DNA of 64,000 nucleotides from assembly GCA_025210515.1 (NCBI GenBank), contig JAOARM010000018.1:90839-154838 (forward strand), written 5' to 3'. A model generated the notes under the pieces. It saw only the letters and a list, made by a program, of their open reading frames with translations, had not been told where the DNA came from and searched no databases. Shown piece after piece: positions 48,736-57,587 of this stretch. Origin of the DNA: Vallitalea sp. (GTDB taxonomy: Bacteria > Bacillota > Clostridia > Lachnospirales > Vallitaleaceae). The translations under genes and the position numbers were made by a program. Within the stretch, counting starts at the first letter, position 1. Each line of letters begins with the position of its first letter.

Positions 48736-49358
48736 ACATTCCTTCCAAACAAACTTTTCTCATTAATAAATAAACGCATATACCGATAATAATTCTCATC
48801 TATCGCATATGCTTCTGACGTATTACTGCTCCAGTATTGTCGTCCAGCATTATAACTCAACATATATTGTTCCCATGAACTAAAGTGGTCACAATATTTA
48901 TCATAGGTCGCTAATATATAATCCCAAGCTTCTTTTTCTGATATGTAACCTGCTTCAAAGCCTATTGATGCTAGGAATTGACCTCTACAAATATCAAAAG
49001 CTCTACCACCGCATTTTCTTAAATCATATTTGTAAGTATTAATAATATTCAACTCACTTTTTAATGTTTCATCATGGACACTCTCAATATAAGTAGGTAT
49101 CTCTTCTTCATCCATTTGTAGTAGCATTTCGTGATACTCCATATACTCTAACGAATGGCCATTTGCATTTGACATTCTATCGATTTGCTCAATTAGAGCT
49201 TCTCGTGTTCTTGTCCCCCAATGATCTCTTAACATATCTCTCGCTTCCTGTTGATCCACATTATATATTCTGATACTTAGTTTTTCTTCACTTCCAGTTA
49301 TCCACATAGGTGCAAATAAAGCTAGGGCGCTTTCTTTTTTATCTTTCATCTTTAGCAT
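48732..49358 (-). CDS. DUF1266-family protein
   Basis: This 208-residue soluble protein has the DUF1266 signature near its end: RAFDICRGQFLASIGFEAGY, then ISEKEAWDYI and SSWEQYMLSYNAGRQYW. E. coli YbeR/YbeU are relatives. Members occur next to toxins and effectors, but no biochemical role is known. GAGGAG precedes the ATG. The downstream small gene overlaps it. Confidence 0.85.
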   Translation of the reverse strand: MLKMKDKKESALALFAPMWITGSEEKLSIRIYNVDQQEARDMLRDHWGTRTREALIEQIDRMSNANGHSLEYMEYHEMLLQMDEEEIPTYIESVHDETLKSELNIINTYKYDLRKCGGRAFDICRGQFLASIGFEAGYISEKEAWDYILATYDKYCDHFSSWEQYMLSYNAGRQYWSSNTSEAYAIDENYYRYMRLFINEKSLFGRNV

Positions 49359-49383
49359 TTCATCACTCCTCTATATACATTTT

Positions 49384-50453
49384 CTACTGGTTAAACATAT
49401 TAAAAATTCTTCCAAATAGTCCTACCTTTTCTTCGCTCTGTTCTCTTCTTTTTTCTTCTCGCTCTTTTCTTTCTTCTGAAATATAATCTAATAAATCCTC
49501 TACCTCATCTGCATCATAACCTTCACGAGCTGCACGGCGAGCATATTCCTCAGCATTATTATATTCACCTAATTTATAATAACAGTACCCTGCATATAGC
49601 AGTGCATCTGCATAGTTACCACCTTGATAATCATGATTATTTAAATAAAAAATGGTTTCTAAACATTCATGATATCTGCCTGTAAAATACAAACTCTTTA
49701 TTTTGGCTAACAGATAATTATTTCTTAAACCTTCAGTCTTTTCTATAGCCAAATTATAATAGGGTAAGCTTTCCTCGTATTGATCATTCAACTTTAGAAT
49801 GCAACCTACTAGATAATAGTTGTGTCCATAGTCTTTATTTAAGGCTACACTCTTTTCAAAAATAGCAATAACCTCTGCACCATGTTCTATTAACTCATCC
49901 ACTGAATAGACATCATAATAAGCTACTCCCAACATATGATAGGGCATATATGCATTTAAGCCTTCTTTTTCATAAGCTTTAATAGCGTTTTCTATATACT
50001 GTTTTCTTAACTGTAGGTTATCTGGAAATACGGCTTTAGTTAATTCTACTAATCCCAGTTTTTCTTCAGCACTTAATTCATTCATAACGTCTTTAAGTAC
50101 TTTGAAAGCTTTTTCATATTGCTCTTTTTCTTTATGGCAAGTAGCCAGTAACTTCTTTTCTTCTGTTGTCAAAATTATTTTTTTGACAACTCACTTTGTA
50201 TTTCATCATAAGATTTTAGAAGACATGCTCTCACATTCATATCATGAGATTGTGCTTCTAAGACATGATGAAATCTACTAATGGCTTCTTTGTATTTACC
50301 TCTATAAAAATCGCATAAAGCAAGCCCTTTTACACACTGGACATTGTTATTGTAATATCTAGTGCCTTCATAAAACAAATCATAGGCACGTTGAAATTCA
50401 CCATTATCTATAGCTGAATAGCCTTCGTTTAGTAATTCTAGAATAAATAATTT
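49384..50453 (-). pseudogene. TPR-repeat gene split by a frameshift and lacking a start
   Basis: The minus strand reads LELLNEGYSAIDNGEFQRAY and continues through TPR helices to QSELSKK, where a stop occurs just after a run of seven A (plus-strand T7, 50178-50184). In the -1 frame the protein continues KIILTTEEKKLLATCHKEKE and runs 262 more residues of TPRs to VGLFGRIFNMFNQ. The second part has no ribosome site, only TTG. The open stretch is 1070 bp, one base short of a whole number of codons. Upstream there is no ATG or GTG before a stop. In phase the run is A AAA AAA, a known slippery word, so programmed slippage is a weak alternative. Confidence 0.75.
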
Positions 50454-50563
50454 TTAATTATGTTCCTAATATTCTACATACTTTAATCCCAATCAAAATA
50501 CAATCTTCTTTTTCCGCATTTTAAACACTTAAATAAGTAACCTTGTAGACTTCCATTATCTGT

Positions 50564-50908
50564 TTAGTCTAGCTCAGCACGGCTAAATAAATCAAGAATA
50601 AACGTTTTATCTTCACACGCAGATTTGAAACTAATGATAAAATCACGCAAAGCTATCTTATCTTCTGAATAAGCTACAAACATACTAGCCTCTGGATCCA
50701 TTTTAATAGTATTTTTTAATTCTGGACGACACTCATCTAAAAAGACTTGTGCCAAGCTTCCCCAGTCATATCCACCGCCCTCAAAACCTTCATTAGCACG
50801 TGTATCAAAGATATCTTGAAGATACATTCCTACATCTAAACAAACAGAAGCTGTGTTACTATGCTCTACCCAAAAGAATGGTTTAATCGTATAATTCATT
50901 TTATCCAT
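50564..50908 (-). CDS. Imm51-family immunity protein
   Basis: About 114 residues from MDKMNYTIKPFFWVEHSN. The start overlaps the stop of the upstream DUF4241 gene by 8 bp and is preceded by GGAGGAAAAGGG. The core PEASMFVAYSEDKIALRDFI and GGYDWGSLAQVFLDECRPEL are typical of Imm51, a family predicted from its position next to polymorphic toxins. Tight coupling to DUF4241 is worth noting. The cognate toxin is unknown. Confidence 0.82.
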   Translation of the reverse strand: MDKMNYTIKPFFWVEHSNTASVCLDVGMYLQDIFDTRANEGFEGGGYDWGSLAQVFLDECRPELKNTIKMDPEASMFVAYSEDKIALRDFIISFKSACEDKTFILDLFSRAELD

Positions 50909-51659
50909 TTCCCTTTTCCTCCTCTTCATAAGCGAGTCGAATATCTATAAACTCCACAATCATCTGACAAATTGACCCATCTTTATCATATCCCCAGTAA
51001 ACTGGATATGTTCCATCACCAAAACCTGACCTAAAAATAGGCATATGATAATCTGTCTCTGGTATTTTCCAATTGATCCAGTCTCCACCACTGCATTGGT
51101 ATTTAGGACTTATTTTATAACTCTTTTCAAACAAATCAGCAAAATAATCGAGGTATATATTACCTTTATCATTTTCATGTTCTATATACCATTTTTCATA
51201 AAAATCACAGTAAGCCCTATGTACTGTTTTATCACATATACAGGCTAGTCCTGCATCTACATTAAAACCATAGTAATCATCTTCTCCTAAGTCATCTAAA
51301 TCTTCATATCCAATAAGGGCTTCTTCAAATCGTACTGCTTCAGCCCCTGTAAAACGTATTCTAGCAGTTGCATATCTTGCACATTCGCCCATAGTTGGTT
51401 TCACTACACACAGCTCAACTAAAAATTCACCTTTAGGTACTGTTTGAAAATACGGCTTTTCGTGTGGACTAGCTAAGAAACATAGTGGATCACGGACTAA
51501 AATCTCACCTGATGGAATAGAGCAGTATCCTATATTAAGTATATCTATTTCTCTGTTATAGATACTAGATGCACTATAATATTCATTATAATCTACTGGC
51601 GAACTTAATTTGTCCCTTTTTACTTCCCATTTTGATAGCCATTCTTTTGTTGCGTTCAT
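50901..51659 (-). CDS. DUF4241-family protein
   Basis: About 252 residues from MNATKEWLSKWEVKRDKLSS, with AAGGAGG 8 bp before; an ATG 18 bp earlier overlaps that site. The DUF4241 blocks are plain: IPSGEILVRDPLCFLA, VPKGEFLVELCVVKPTMGECARYATARIRF, GFNVDAGLACICDKTVHRAYC, and GFGDGTYPVYWGYDKDGSIC. The family recurs in immunity arrays and has no known reaction. It is coupled to the Imm51 gene. Confidence 0.88.
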   Translation of the reverse strand: MNATKEWLSKWEVKRDKLSSPVDYNEYYSASSIYNREIDILNIGYCSIPSGEILVRDPLCFLASPHEKPYFQTVPKGEFLVELCVVKPTMGECARYATARIRFTGAEAVRFEEALIGYEDLDDLGEDDYYGFNVDAGLACICDKTVHRAYCDFYEKWYIEHENDKGNIYLDYFADLFEKSYKISPKYQCSGGDWINWKIPETDYHMPIFRSGFGDGTYPVYWGYDKDGSICQMIVEFIDIRLAYEEEEKGNG

Positions 51660-51704
51660 TATATATACCTCCTTCATCTAGGCTGATAACTCTCCATGAG
51701 TTCA

Positions 51705-52040
51705 TTACCATAGAATATCTCTATTATCTATCATTTCCAATGCTACCTGCACTTGTGGATATAATGTAATAGTTTCTTCGTTATCAGTTATATCTTTACT
51801 AGTAAAATATTTTTTATTATTTTGTCCTACTATAGTTGACCTTTTATATTCTATAATCCTTTTATCCTCTGTAACAATAACTCCATATTCATTTTCTTCC
51901 TCATCTTCAAGAAATGATACTAATACTATTTTGTTAATGCGAAAACCACTATTAATCAATATATTTTTTATGTCATTATTTTCTTCATCGTTCAATAATA
52001 AATTTGTTAATTCAATTATTTCTTGCTCATATAAATTCAT
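51705..52040 (-). CDS. Unknown small acidic protein
   Basis: This 111-residue protein is acidic at the start (LLNDEENNDIKNILINSG) with a beta-rich middle (IVLVSFLEDEEENEYGVIVTEDK) and the C-terminus VQVALEMIDNRDILW. AAGGAG lies 8 bp before the ATG. Size, composition and place between NADAR-TPR and DUF4241 genes suit an immunity protein. I do not recognise the family. Confidence 0.6.
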   Translation of the reverse strand: MNLYEQEIIELTNLLLNDEENNDIKNILINSGFRINKIVLVSFLEDEEENEYGVIVTEDKRIIEYKRSTIVGQNNKKYFTSKDITDNEETITLYPQVQVALEMIDNRDILW

Positions 52041-52065
52041 TTTAATAACTCCTTACCATTACCAC

Positions 52066-53442
52066 TTACCCTTCAATCTGAGCACTGGTAAATCCATTCT
52101 CAAAATCACCTTGAATGACAATAACGTGCCCGAAAAACATATCGCCATCGTTATACCAAAGTGTATATGTATTATCTATATATAATTCTATAACCAATAA
52201 ACTCATTCGTTTTTTAAATTCAGCCTCAGTTAATTCTGCTTCATCATTTTCTTCATCAAGCCAAACATCATTTTTTAAAGTTAAAAGTTCACAAGCATAT
52301 TGTTTAGCTCTTGCATCCCATTCTGGATAATTAGAGAAAGACTTTTTATATTGTTTTATTAACTGCTTAAGCTCTGATTCATCTTCTGTATACATATATA
52401 ATTCAACTTCATTACCACACCAATCTATAGTAGCAGTATACAAAGCTGCTTTATTGTATAATGTAAATTTACCCAACTCATTGTCATAATAAATGACCTT
52501 TTCTTTCCCATATTCTCCAATCCATTTTATGAACAAATGACAATCTACTTGTATATCCTTCCGTGGATTTAGTGATAAGGCTTTGTTAAAAGCTTCTTTC
52601 GCCTTCGTATACTCTTTTTTACAGTAGAAAGCATAGCCTAATCTATATTGCCACATTGGCGTATCTTCTTGATTAGACCGTAACTTCTCTAAAACATCAA
52701 TGGCTTTTTCATATTGTCCAACATTGTTGTATGCCACAGCCAAATCGCCCATTATTTCATCAGTATATTTTTCCTCTGGCAAATAATTAAGTATAGCTGA
52801 TATAATTTTGTAGTGTTCACCTTCCTTATACCACTTATCTATTTTTTCCATGTAATACGTCTCTAAATCATTCACTTGATAATACGTGGTTGTTTTTCCT
52901 ACTATATATTTTTCTTCTTCCTCTTCATGATTCTTATAGACTCTTCTTATCTCATCACGCACTTCCATTAATGCATAACCTAATAAATTCTCTCCTTTCC
53001 ATAGGAAGGGATTGTTTATATTAGGTAGTTCTTCTATAGACATGCCTATTCCCCATGTACTATCATTAGGACTTGCATATACAATAACTTTATCCCCTGT
53101 ATTTAGAAGTGCTTGTCTTAATTGACTATCTTGAGCAAATTTATAATAATTACCTTGTAATGCAATTCTATATTGATGTTTTAACCACATAGCTTCATCA
53201 TAGTTTTTTATTTTTTTATCTAAGGCATACACTTCTATCATATCTGTGCTATCTATAATATTCTCCATTGTATCAAAATCATCAAATAAAACTGCTTTTT
53301 CAGCTATCATGTAATGATCTATACCAAAACAATGATCACCATTAACTTGAAATGTATCTATCCAATCTTTTCTAAAACACCCTCTTGAAATATCTGTATC
53401 TTTCCAGAATGTTATCATTTGGAGTTTTTTATCTTCCTCCAT
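52066..53442 (-). CDS. NADAR-TPR-DUF2262 fusion protein
   Basis: This 458-residue protein has three parts. Residues ~9-165 are a NADAR (YbiA-like) domain: GDHCFGIDHYMIAEKAVLF, YKFAQDSQLRQALLNTGDKV, IVYASPNDSTWGIGMS, WKGENLLGYALMEVRDEI. Residues ~195-315 hold TPR repeats (YTDEIMGDLAVAYNNVGQYE, YRLGYAFYCKKEYTKAKEAF). Residues ~325-458 match DUF2262, ending with LWYNDGDMFFGHVIVIQG. Some NADAR proteins remove ADP-ribose from guanine bases in DNA and act as antitoxins. Here the fusion may be a de-ADP-ribosylating immunity protein (inference). Only weak ribosome-site matches precede the ATG, so the start is uncertain. Confidence 0.85.
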   Translation of the reverse strand: MEEDKKLQMITFWKDTDISRGCFRKDWIDTFQVNGDHCFGIDHYMIAEKAVLFDDFDTMENIIDSTDMIEVYALDKKIKNYDEAMWLKHQYRIALQGNYYKFAQDSQLRQALLNTGDKVIVYASPNDSTWGIGMSIEELPNINNPFLWKGENLLGYALMEVRDEIRRVYKNHEEEEEKYIVGKTTTYYQVNDLETYYMEKIDKWYKEGEHYKIISAILNYLPEEKYTDEIMGDLAVAYNNVGQYEKAIDVLEKLRSNQEDTPMWQYRLGYAFYCKKEYTKAKEAFNKALSLNPRKDIQVDCHLFIKWIGEYGKEKVIYYDNELGKFTLYNKAALYTATIDWCGNEVELYMYTEDESELKQLIKQYKKSFSNYPEWDARAKQYACELLTLKNDVWLDEENDEAELTEAEFKKRMSLLVIELYIDNTYTLWYNDGDMFFGHVIVIQGDFENGFTSAQIEG

Positions 53443-53491
53443 CCATACATTTATTTTTCATATAATCATTATTGTATTTTAGCTCTTCACA

Positions 53492-53722
53492 CTAATCCCA
53501 TGCTAGAACAGTATCATCAGATAGATTATCTGGAATTTCACCATTATACCAACCTGTCCACTCTATTGGCTCAGGATATTTCTTAATATATGCTTCTCTC
53601 TGATCTTCACTTAATTCATCAAACCATGAAGAAAATTTTATTGAATAGTCTTCACCATAACCCATTCTCCAACCTATGCTATATCTTGATAGATAACTAT
53701 ATTTAATCCATAATGGTAACAT
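53492..53722 (-). CDS. Small aromatic-rich protein, unknown
   Basis: About 76 residues beginning MLPLWIKYSYLSRYS, then IGWRMGYGEDYSIKFSSWFD and YPEPIEWTGWYNGEIPDNLS. The Trp/Tyr/Gly density is high and evenly spaced, like a small compact domain. GAGAGGAATG lies upstream. It is 49 bp before the NADAR-TPR gene on the same strand and is probably co-transcribed with it. I have seen similar short sequences next to immunity genes but cannot name the family. Confidence 0.6.
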   Translation of the reverse strand: MLPLWIKYSYLSRYSIGWRMGYGEDYSIKFSSWFDELSEDQREAYIKKYPEPIEWTGWYNGEIPDNLSDDTVLAWD

Positions 53723-54182
53723 CACTTATTTCATTCCTCTCATTATAATTGGTCATTAAGTATTTATCTCACTTCAGATTATCTCTTTGAACAAACTATT
53801 TTCATTATAAAAAAGTGGTATAGTTTTATCAAGTATGTGATGTTCTGCATAATCTGCCGTTAAGTTTTTGCCAAAATTATAATTCAACCTGTGCAAACAT
53901 CTTAAATATCTAACATATTTCCAAAATTAATATTGTTTTGCTAGACCATACAATTATTACATTATACCAACTAGTTTTTACCCCCCTTGGTAACAAGTAT
54001 AATACTACTCTTTTTTTATTTATTGTTACAGTCATAATAAATCAAAAAAACTTAGTAAATTTTGAAGCTGTTACCTAGGGGGGTAAAAACTTGTTGTTAT
54101 CATAATCTGAGTCATGACTTTGCTATAAGGCAAATCATAACAAAAACAAGTTTCTATAAGGAAGTAAAAAGGAGATCATAAT
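53723..54182. other. Strand-switch gap with a large inverted repeat
   Basis: The gap between the minus-strand array and a short plus-strand pair is AT-rich and non-coding in all frames that I followed. Its main content is the 119-bp inverted-repeat element described separately. A plus-strand ribosome site (AAAGGAG, 54169-54175) marks its right end. Confidence 0.45.
53973..54091. repeat. 119-bp element bounded by 23-bp inverted repeats
   Basis: Left arm AGTTTTTACCCCCC then TTGGTAACA (53973-53995); right arm TGTTACC then TAGGGGGGTAAAAACT (54069-54091). They match with one mismatch and carry a C6/G6 run, odd in such AT-rich DNA. A further 5 of 7 flanking bases pair. The 73-bp centre is AT-rich and non-coding. 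It could be a small mobile element, a recombination site or a very long hairpin. Confidence 0.7.
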
Positions 54183-54589
54183 ATGTTAAAAGCAAACGAA
54201 CAAAAAAGTCAAAAAAACTTAGCAAAAGTTTAAAATTAGTTAAGCAAGCTGTTGGTGATAAAGAATATAATCATCTATATGCTTACAAACAAAAAGATTT
54301 TATTATCATCAAAACGATAACACACTATGCTATTGGATTTAATGATACACAGGTCATTGCAATTCCAATGTCAAGTGATGGTGAAAAGACTAATAAACCT
54401 CAAATTTTCGTAATGGGGAAAGAAACAAAAGTATCTTTAAGTGGTGTAGTAACACTATCCAATGAAAATAGTAAAATTAAGTTAGAAGTACCAGGTATAA
54501 TGCCTTCACGCTTAGGCATGAAACAACTAGAAGTTAACCAAGTAAATGCACATAGTTCATTTATTAATAAACTTAAGTCAGCAAAATAG
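54183..54589 (+). pseudogene. Unknown gene with -1 frameshift at an A AAA AAC run
   Basis: A good ribosome site (AAAGGAG) starts MLKANEQKSQKN, which stops after 15 codons. In the -1 frame the reading continues LSKSLKLVKQAVGDKEYNHL without stop to VNAHSSFINKLKSAK at 54589. The switch point is A7C (54211-54218), in phase A AAA AAC, a classic slippery heptamer. The span is 407 bp, one base short of whole codons (restored product ~135 residues, beta-rich). I cannot tell an indel from programmed slippage. No family recognised. Confidence 0.65.
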
Positions 54590-54601
54590 GAGGTATTAAA
54601 T

Positions 54602-55093
54602 ATGACAAAACCTATGAGAAGATTAATCCTTGCTCTTATCTTAATCGTAATTATTACAGTAGCAGGCACAATTGGTGGATTTTTCAATATACATGATTTA
54701 ATTAACCGTGTTTCCATTCAACGTATTGATAATCAATTTGGTGGTAAAACAACTACAAAATCTACTACTGTTAGCAAACATGTCACCTGGACAAAATATT
54801 ATGCAAAAGAATGGGTAAAACCAATTGGAGCCGTAAAGCCTTACATGTTACAAGAAGTATTAGATAAAAACAATCAAGTGATTAACTATATGTACATATA
54901 TCGTACTGAGAAATCTATTGAAGATACAGTTGCTTATTACAAAGAAAATATTGAAAATTTAGACATTACTTCACTAGATGAAAATTATATCTCCATTGAT
55001 GCTGAAGATAATCAATACAAATTCAGCATAACAGTAAAAATGGAGGATACTGTAACAGAAGTAACAACAATGATAGATAAAAAAATAAACTAA
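54602..55093 (+). CDS. Single-span membrane protein of unknown function
   Basis: This 163-residue protein has a short cytoplasmic start, one span at about residues 8-28 (LILALILIVIITVAGTIGGF), and a mostly extracellular, lysine- and threonine-rich domain with YYKENIENLDITSLDENYIS. AGGAGG lies 8 bp before the ATG and 12 bp after the preceding gene, so the two form a unit, the only plus-strand pair in the array. No family recognised. Confidence 0.65.
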   Translation: MTKPMRRLILALILIVIITVAGTIGGFFNIHDLINRVSIQRIDNQFGGKTTTKSTTVSKHVTWTKYYAKEWVKPIGAVKPYMLQEVLDKNNQVINYMYIYRTEKSIEDTVAYYKENIENLDITSLDENYISIDAEDNQYKFSITVKMEDTVTEVTTMIDKKIN

Positions 55094-55170
55094 TTCATGT
55101 CTTGCTTATTCATTTAATAAAGGAATAATTATTTCACATTTTATAAGGAAGTAGAAATGAGAAAGCAAAA

Positions 55171-55212
55171 ACAACCATTGATTTGACAAGAATTGTCAAA
55201 TCAATGGGTTGT
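55171..55212 (-). terminator. Long perfect hairpin, probable terminator of the gene at 55252-55586
   Basis: ACAACCCATTGATTTGACA pairs with TGTCAAATCAATGGTTGT (one bulged base) around AATTC, followed by TTTTTGCTTTC on the minus strand. Confidence 0.7.
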
Positions 55213-55251
55213 AAATGTTATCAGTTCTAATAATCGTCTTATCTATAATCA

Positions 55252-55586
55252 TCAATTTTCGTCATATTTTTCATCTACATTTCTGTTTTCTTCCCATAAC
55301 TCCTTTTGCTCAAGCCCACCAATATTTAATCCGAAGAACATGAGGTCTAAGAATAAAACTTGTCCACTTTCTAATTCAAACTCAACAATATCACATTCTA
55401 AGTTTTCACCATGTACTTTCAAATTTATTAACGCCATGGATATTACTTTGTTACTATCTGTTGAATTAACAAAAATAATTCGTTATATGCTTGTACTGTA
55501 AACCCATTTTCAATTGATGTAACTCCTGTTAAAACAATATACTCTAAGTTACTAGAAGATAATACTGACTTTAGTTCTTCTAACAT
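55252..55586 (-). pseudogene. Broken small gene, probable immunity type
   Basis: AAAGGAG precedes an ATG that reads MLEELKSVLSSSNLEYIVLT and GVTSIENGFTVQAYNELF, then meets a stop. In the -1 frame the sense continues FVNSTDSNKVISMALINLKV and FELESGQVLFLDLMFFGL to VDEKYDEN. Restoring one T to the five-T run near 55476 joins the two without a gap. The span is 335 bp, one base short of whole codons. Reconstructed length ~111 residues, beta-rich. No family name. Confidence 0.7.
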
Positions 55587-55797
55587 ATTCCATCTCCTTT
55601 AATCTATAAATTATCACTCCAAATCAAGATGTTATTCTGACTACAGTAATGTATTCAATTCACCACTCAGTTTTATTATAAAGTTATACCATTGCCTCGA
55701 TATACTTTATTATTTTGTTCCTAAAAATGCTAATAGATAATGAAAAGAAGTAATAATCATATACTACGTAACACTTGTCTTTTTCCATTTTCCTGTA

Positions 55798-56088
55798 CTA
55801 TCCTACGCATTTTTTCATTAATTGATCCAAAGTATTAAGATCTTTACACTTCTTTTCAATGATAAAAGTATCCCAATTATAATCTTTAACTACAACAATT
55901 CTAAAATTCCCTTTTACAGAGAATTCTGGATACCATCCCACATCAATTATATAGTCATTTTCATAAGATATTTGAAATAAATCTTCTTTCAATAAATCAA
56001 CTTGCTCTTCTCAAGTTATTTCTTTATATACATAAAAATCATCATATTTACTATGTATTCCTTCTCCAAATTCAATATTCTCAAACAA
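55798..56088 (-). pseudogene. Small gene with an in-frame TGA, probable immunity type
   Basis: From a TTG start with AAGGTG upstream the frame reads MFENIEFGEGIHSKYDDFYV, YKEIT, then TGA (56011-56013), then EEQVDLLKEDLFQISYENDY, IIDVGWYPEFSVKGNFRIVV and on to LMKKCVG. Both halves are in the same frame (97 codons in all). A single TGG-to-TGA change would explain it, since Trp fits the position. The segment VGWYPEF also resembles TGWYPEL in the gene at 57153-57587, so the two may be distant relatives. Confidence 0.72.
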
Positions 56089-56107
56089 TATAATTCACCT
56101 TTTCATT

Positions 56108-56644
56108 TTAATTAATATACATTACAGGTATTGAATCAGCAAGCCATATTTCATCATGACCTATATAGAATAATATTCCATCATCATATGCTTCTTTTGC
56201 TCTGATTCTGATAATAACAGGTTCATCATCTCTTCTTTTACCAACATCAATTGCAGTATACTCATTAACTGACATATGTACATATTGTCTATCTTTCGGA
56301 ATTAATCCTATATTATTAATTGACTTCATAAACTTTTTTGCAGTCCCATGATAAAGAAACTCTGGTGGTTCAGCAACTTCTTTAGAAATTTTTGTTTTTG
56401 TAGAGTGACCATATAAAGCACGAATCATATCATCTTTGATTTCATGTCTTTTCTTATCCGATAGTTGTATCATCGTTATAATATCAGAAATTTTTAACTT
56501 CTTCCATTTCTCATTTTTTTGTAAAGCAGATAGCAATTTCTCAACGGCTACCCACCCTTCCAAATCCAGAGTTAATCCATACTCCTCTGGTACATGTCTT
56601 AGAGCATAAGATATTTCTTTGCTCAACACTTTATAATTGACCAT
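56108..56644 (-). CDS. kptA: RNA 2'-phosphotransferase (KptA/Tpt1 family)
   Basis: This 178-residue, full-length KptA has a winged-helix N-domain (LSKEISYALRHVPEEYGLTL, GWVAVEKLLSAL), then the ADP-ribosyltransferase-like C-domain (LYHGTAKKFMKSINNIGLIP, VHMSVNEYTAIDVGKRRDDE, PVIIRIRAKEAYDDGILFY). Catalytic Arg-His-Arg-type residues are in place. The family moves a 2'-phosphate from RNA to NAD+, making ADP-ribose 1'',2''-cyclic phosphate. Bacteria lack the tRNA splicing that needs it, so its role here is open. GAGG lies 8 bp before the ATG. It appears intact among decaying neighbours. Confidence 0.93.
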   Translation of the reverse strand: MVNYKVLSKEISYALRHVPEEYGLTLDLEGWVAVEKLLSALQKNEKWKKLKISDIITMIQLSDKKRHEIKDDMIRALYGHSTKTKISKEVAEPPEFLYHGTAKKFMKSINNIGLIPKDRQYVHMSVNEYTAIDVGKRRDDEPVIIRIRAKEAYDDGILFYIGHDEIWLADSIPVMYIN

Positions 56645-56783
56645 CTTTACTACCTCGTTTCATTGTTAATATTTTATAATCACTAGCAACTATTTATGTA
56701 GATCAACTCTCTAGATAGATAGCATAGTGTTTTATTTTTAATTCATCGAACCATTTAGGACTAATTTAGGATTAATTTTTTAT

Positions 56784-57025
56784 TAAATATAATTGTGTAT
56801 AACACATGAGTTATCATATATCTCCTTCTGTTGAATGTCCATATTATATTCTATACTTTTTACTTTTTTATTGTTATTGCATTTATTTGTCAAAGCTCCG
56901 TCAAATTCACTATCTAAATGATGTTGTGGTATTAGTACATTCATATTATGCAGTTCTTTATTGAGTTATAAGAACATATCTCGTTCTTCGACTATGTGCT
57001 GGATTCTCTCACATCTACTTCTTCT
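56784..57025 (-). pseudogene. Decayed coding remnant with in-frame stop
   Basis: Within the 500-bp gap after KptA the minus strand reads CERIQHIVEERDMFL, a TAA (56966-56968), then LNKELHNMNVLIPQHHLDSE, FDGALTNKCNNNKKVKSIEY and on to SCVIHNYI before a stop at 56784. The composition is protein-like and continuous on both sides of the stop, but no start or family is seen. The rest of the gap (56645-56783, 57026-57152) shows nothing. Confidence 0.45.
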
Positions 57026-57152
57026 ATAAAAACATTTATCATATTAATTCCTTCTTTAATATAGTTTGGTTTTTGACATATTGCTCTATAGGGTTACCCA
57101 AATTGTGTTTGATACATTGTTGCTTAATCGCTAAAAGAATATAATCTTATCT

Positions 57153-57587
57153 CTAAATGGTTATCTTACCATCAGCTAAATCTCTCCAATATCCACAACG
57201 TATTTCATATTGGACTCCTCCTAATGGTAACAAAAGATTTTTAGTGACTAAATCTTGTTTTAATATCAATCCCGATTGCTTAAAATCAACTTTTTCTTTC
57301 AGTTCCGGATACCAACCTGTTTTGTTAACATTCTTCCAATCTTCAATGTAAAGTCCTATATATTCCTCTATTTTACAAATCATCTTATCAAAATCATCAT
57401 AAATTATCTCAATAACTAAACCACCTTCATCAAAATCATATATATTAAATTCAATTTTTAATATTGATTCTTCCATAATGACTATTTCTCTTACATATCC
57501 AGGATAATTATCTACTAATCGTATGTCAACACATACTGATTTAGCTCTTCCTACCTTAATATAATTAATAATTTCATTTTTAGTCAA
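57153..57587 (-). CDS. Unknown soluble protein, probable immunity type
   Basis: About 144 residues from a TTG preceded by AGGGGG at 9 bp; an upstream in-frame TTG has no such site. The protein is acidic and beta-rich: YPGYVREIVIMEESILKIEF, GGLVIEIIYDDFDKMICKIE, TGWYPELKEKVDFKQSGLIL, LLPLGGVQYEIRCGYWRDLA. Cys and Trp near the end are typical of several immunity folds. I do not recognise the family. It lies between the KptA gap and the ADP-ribosyltransferase-like gene. Confidence 0.6.
   Translation of the reverse strand: MTKNEIINYIKVGRAKSVCVDIRLVDNYPGYVREIVIMEESILKIEFNIYDFDEGGLVIEIIYDDFDKMICKIEEYIGLYIEDWKNVNKTGWYPELKEKVDFKQSGLILKQDLVTKNLLLPLGGVQYEIRCGYWRDLADGKITI

Noticed and set aside
53973..54182. 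Group II intron or IS end at the C6/G6 inverted repeat
   Set aside because: The element is only 119 bp with no reverse transcriptase, domain V motif or transposase nearby.
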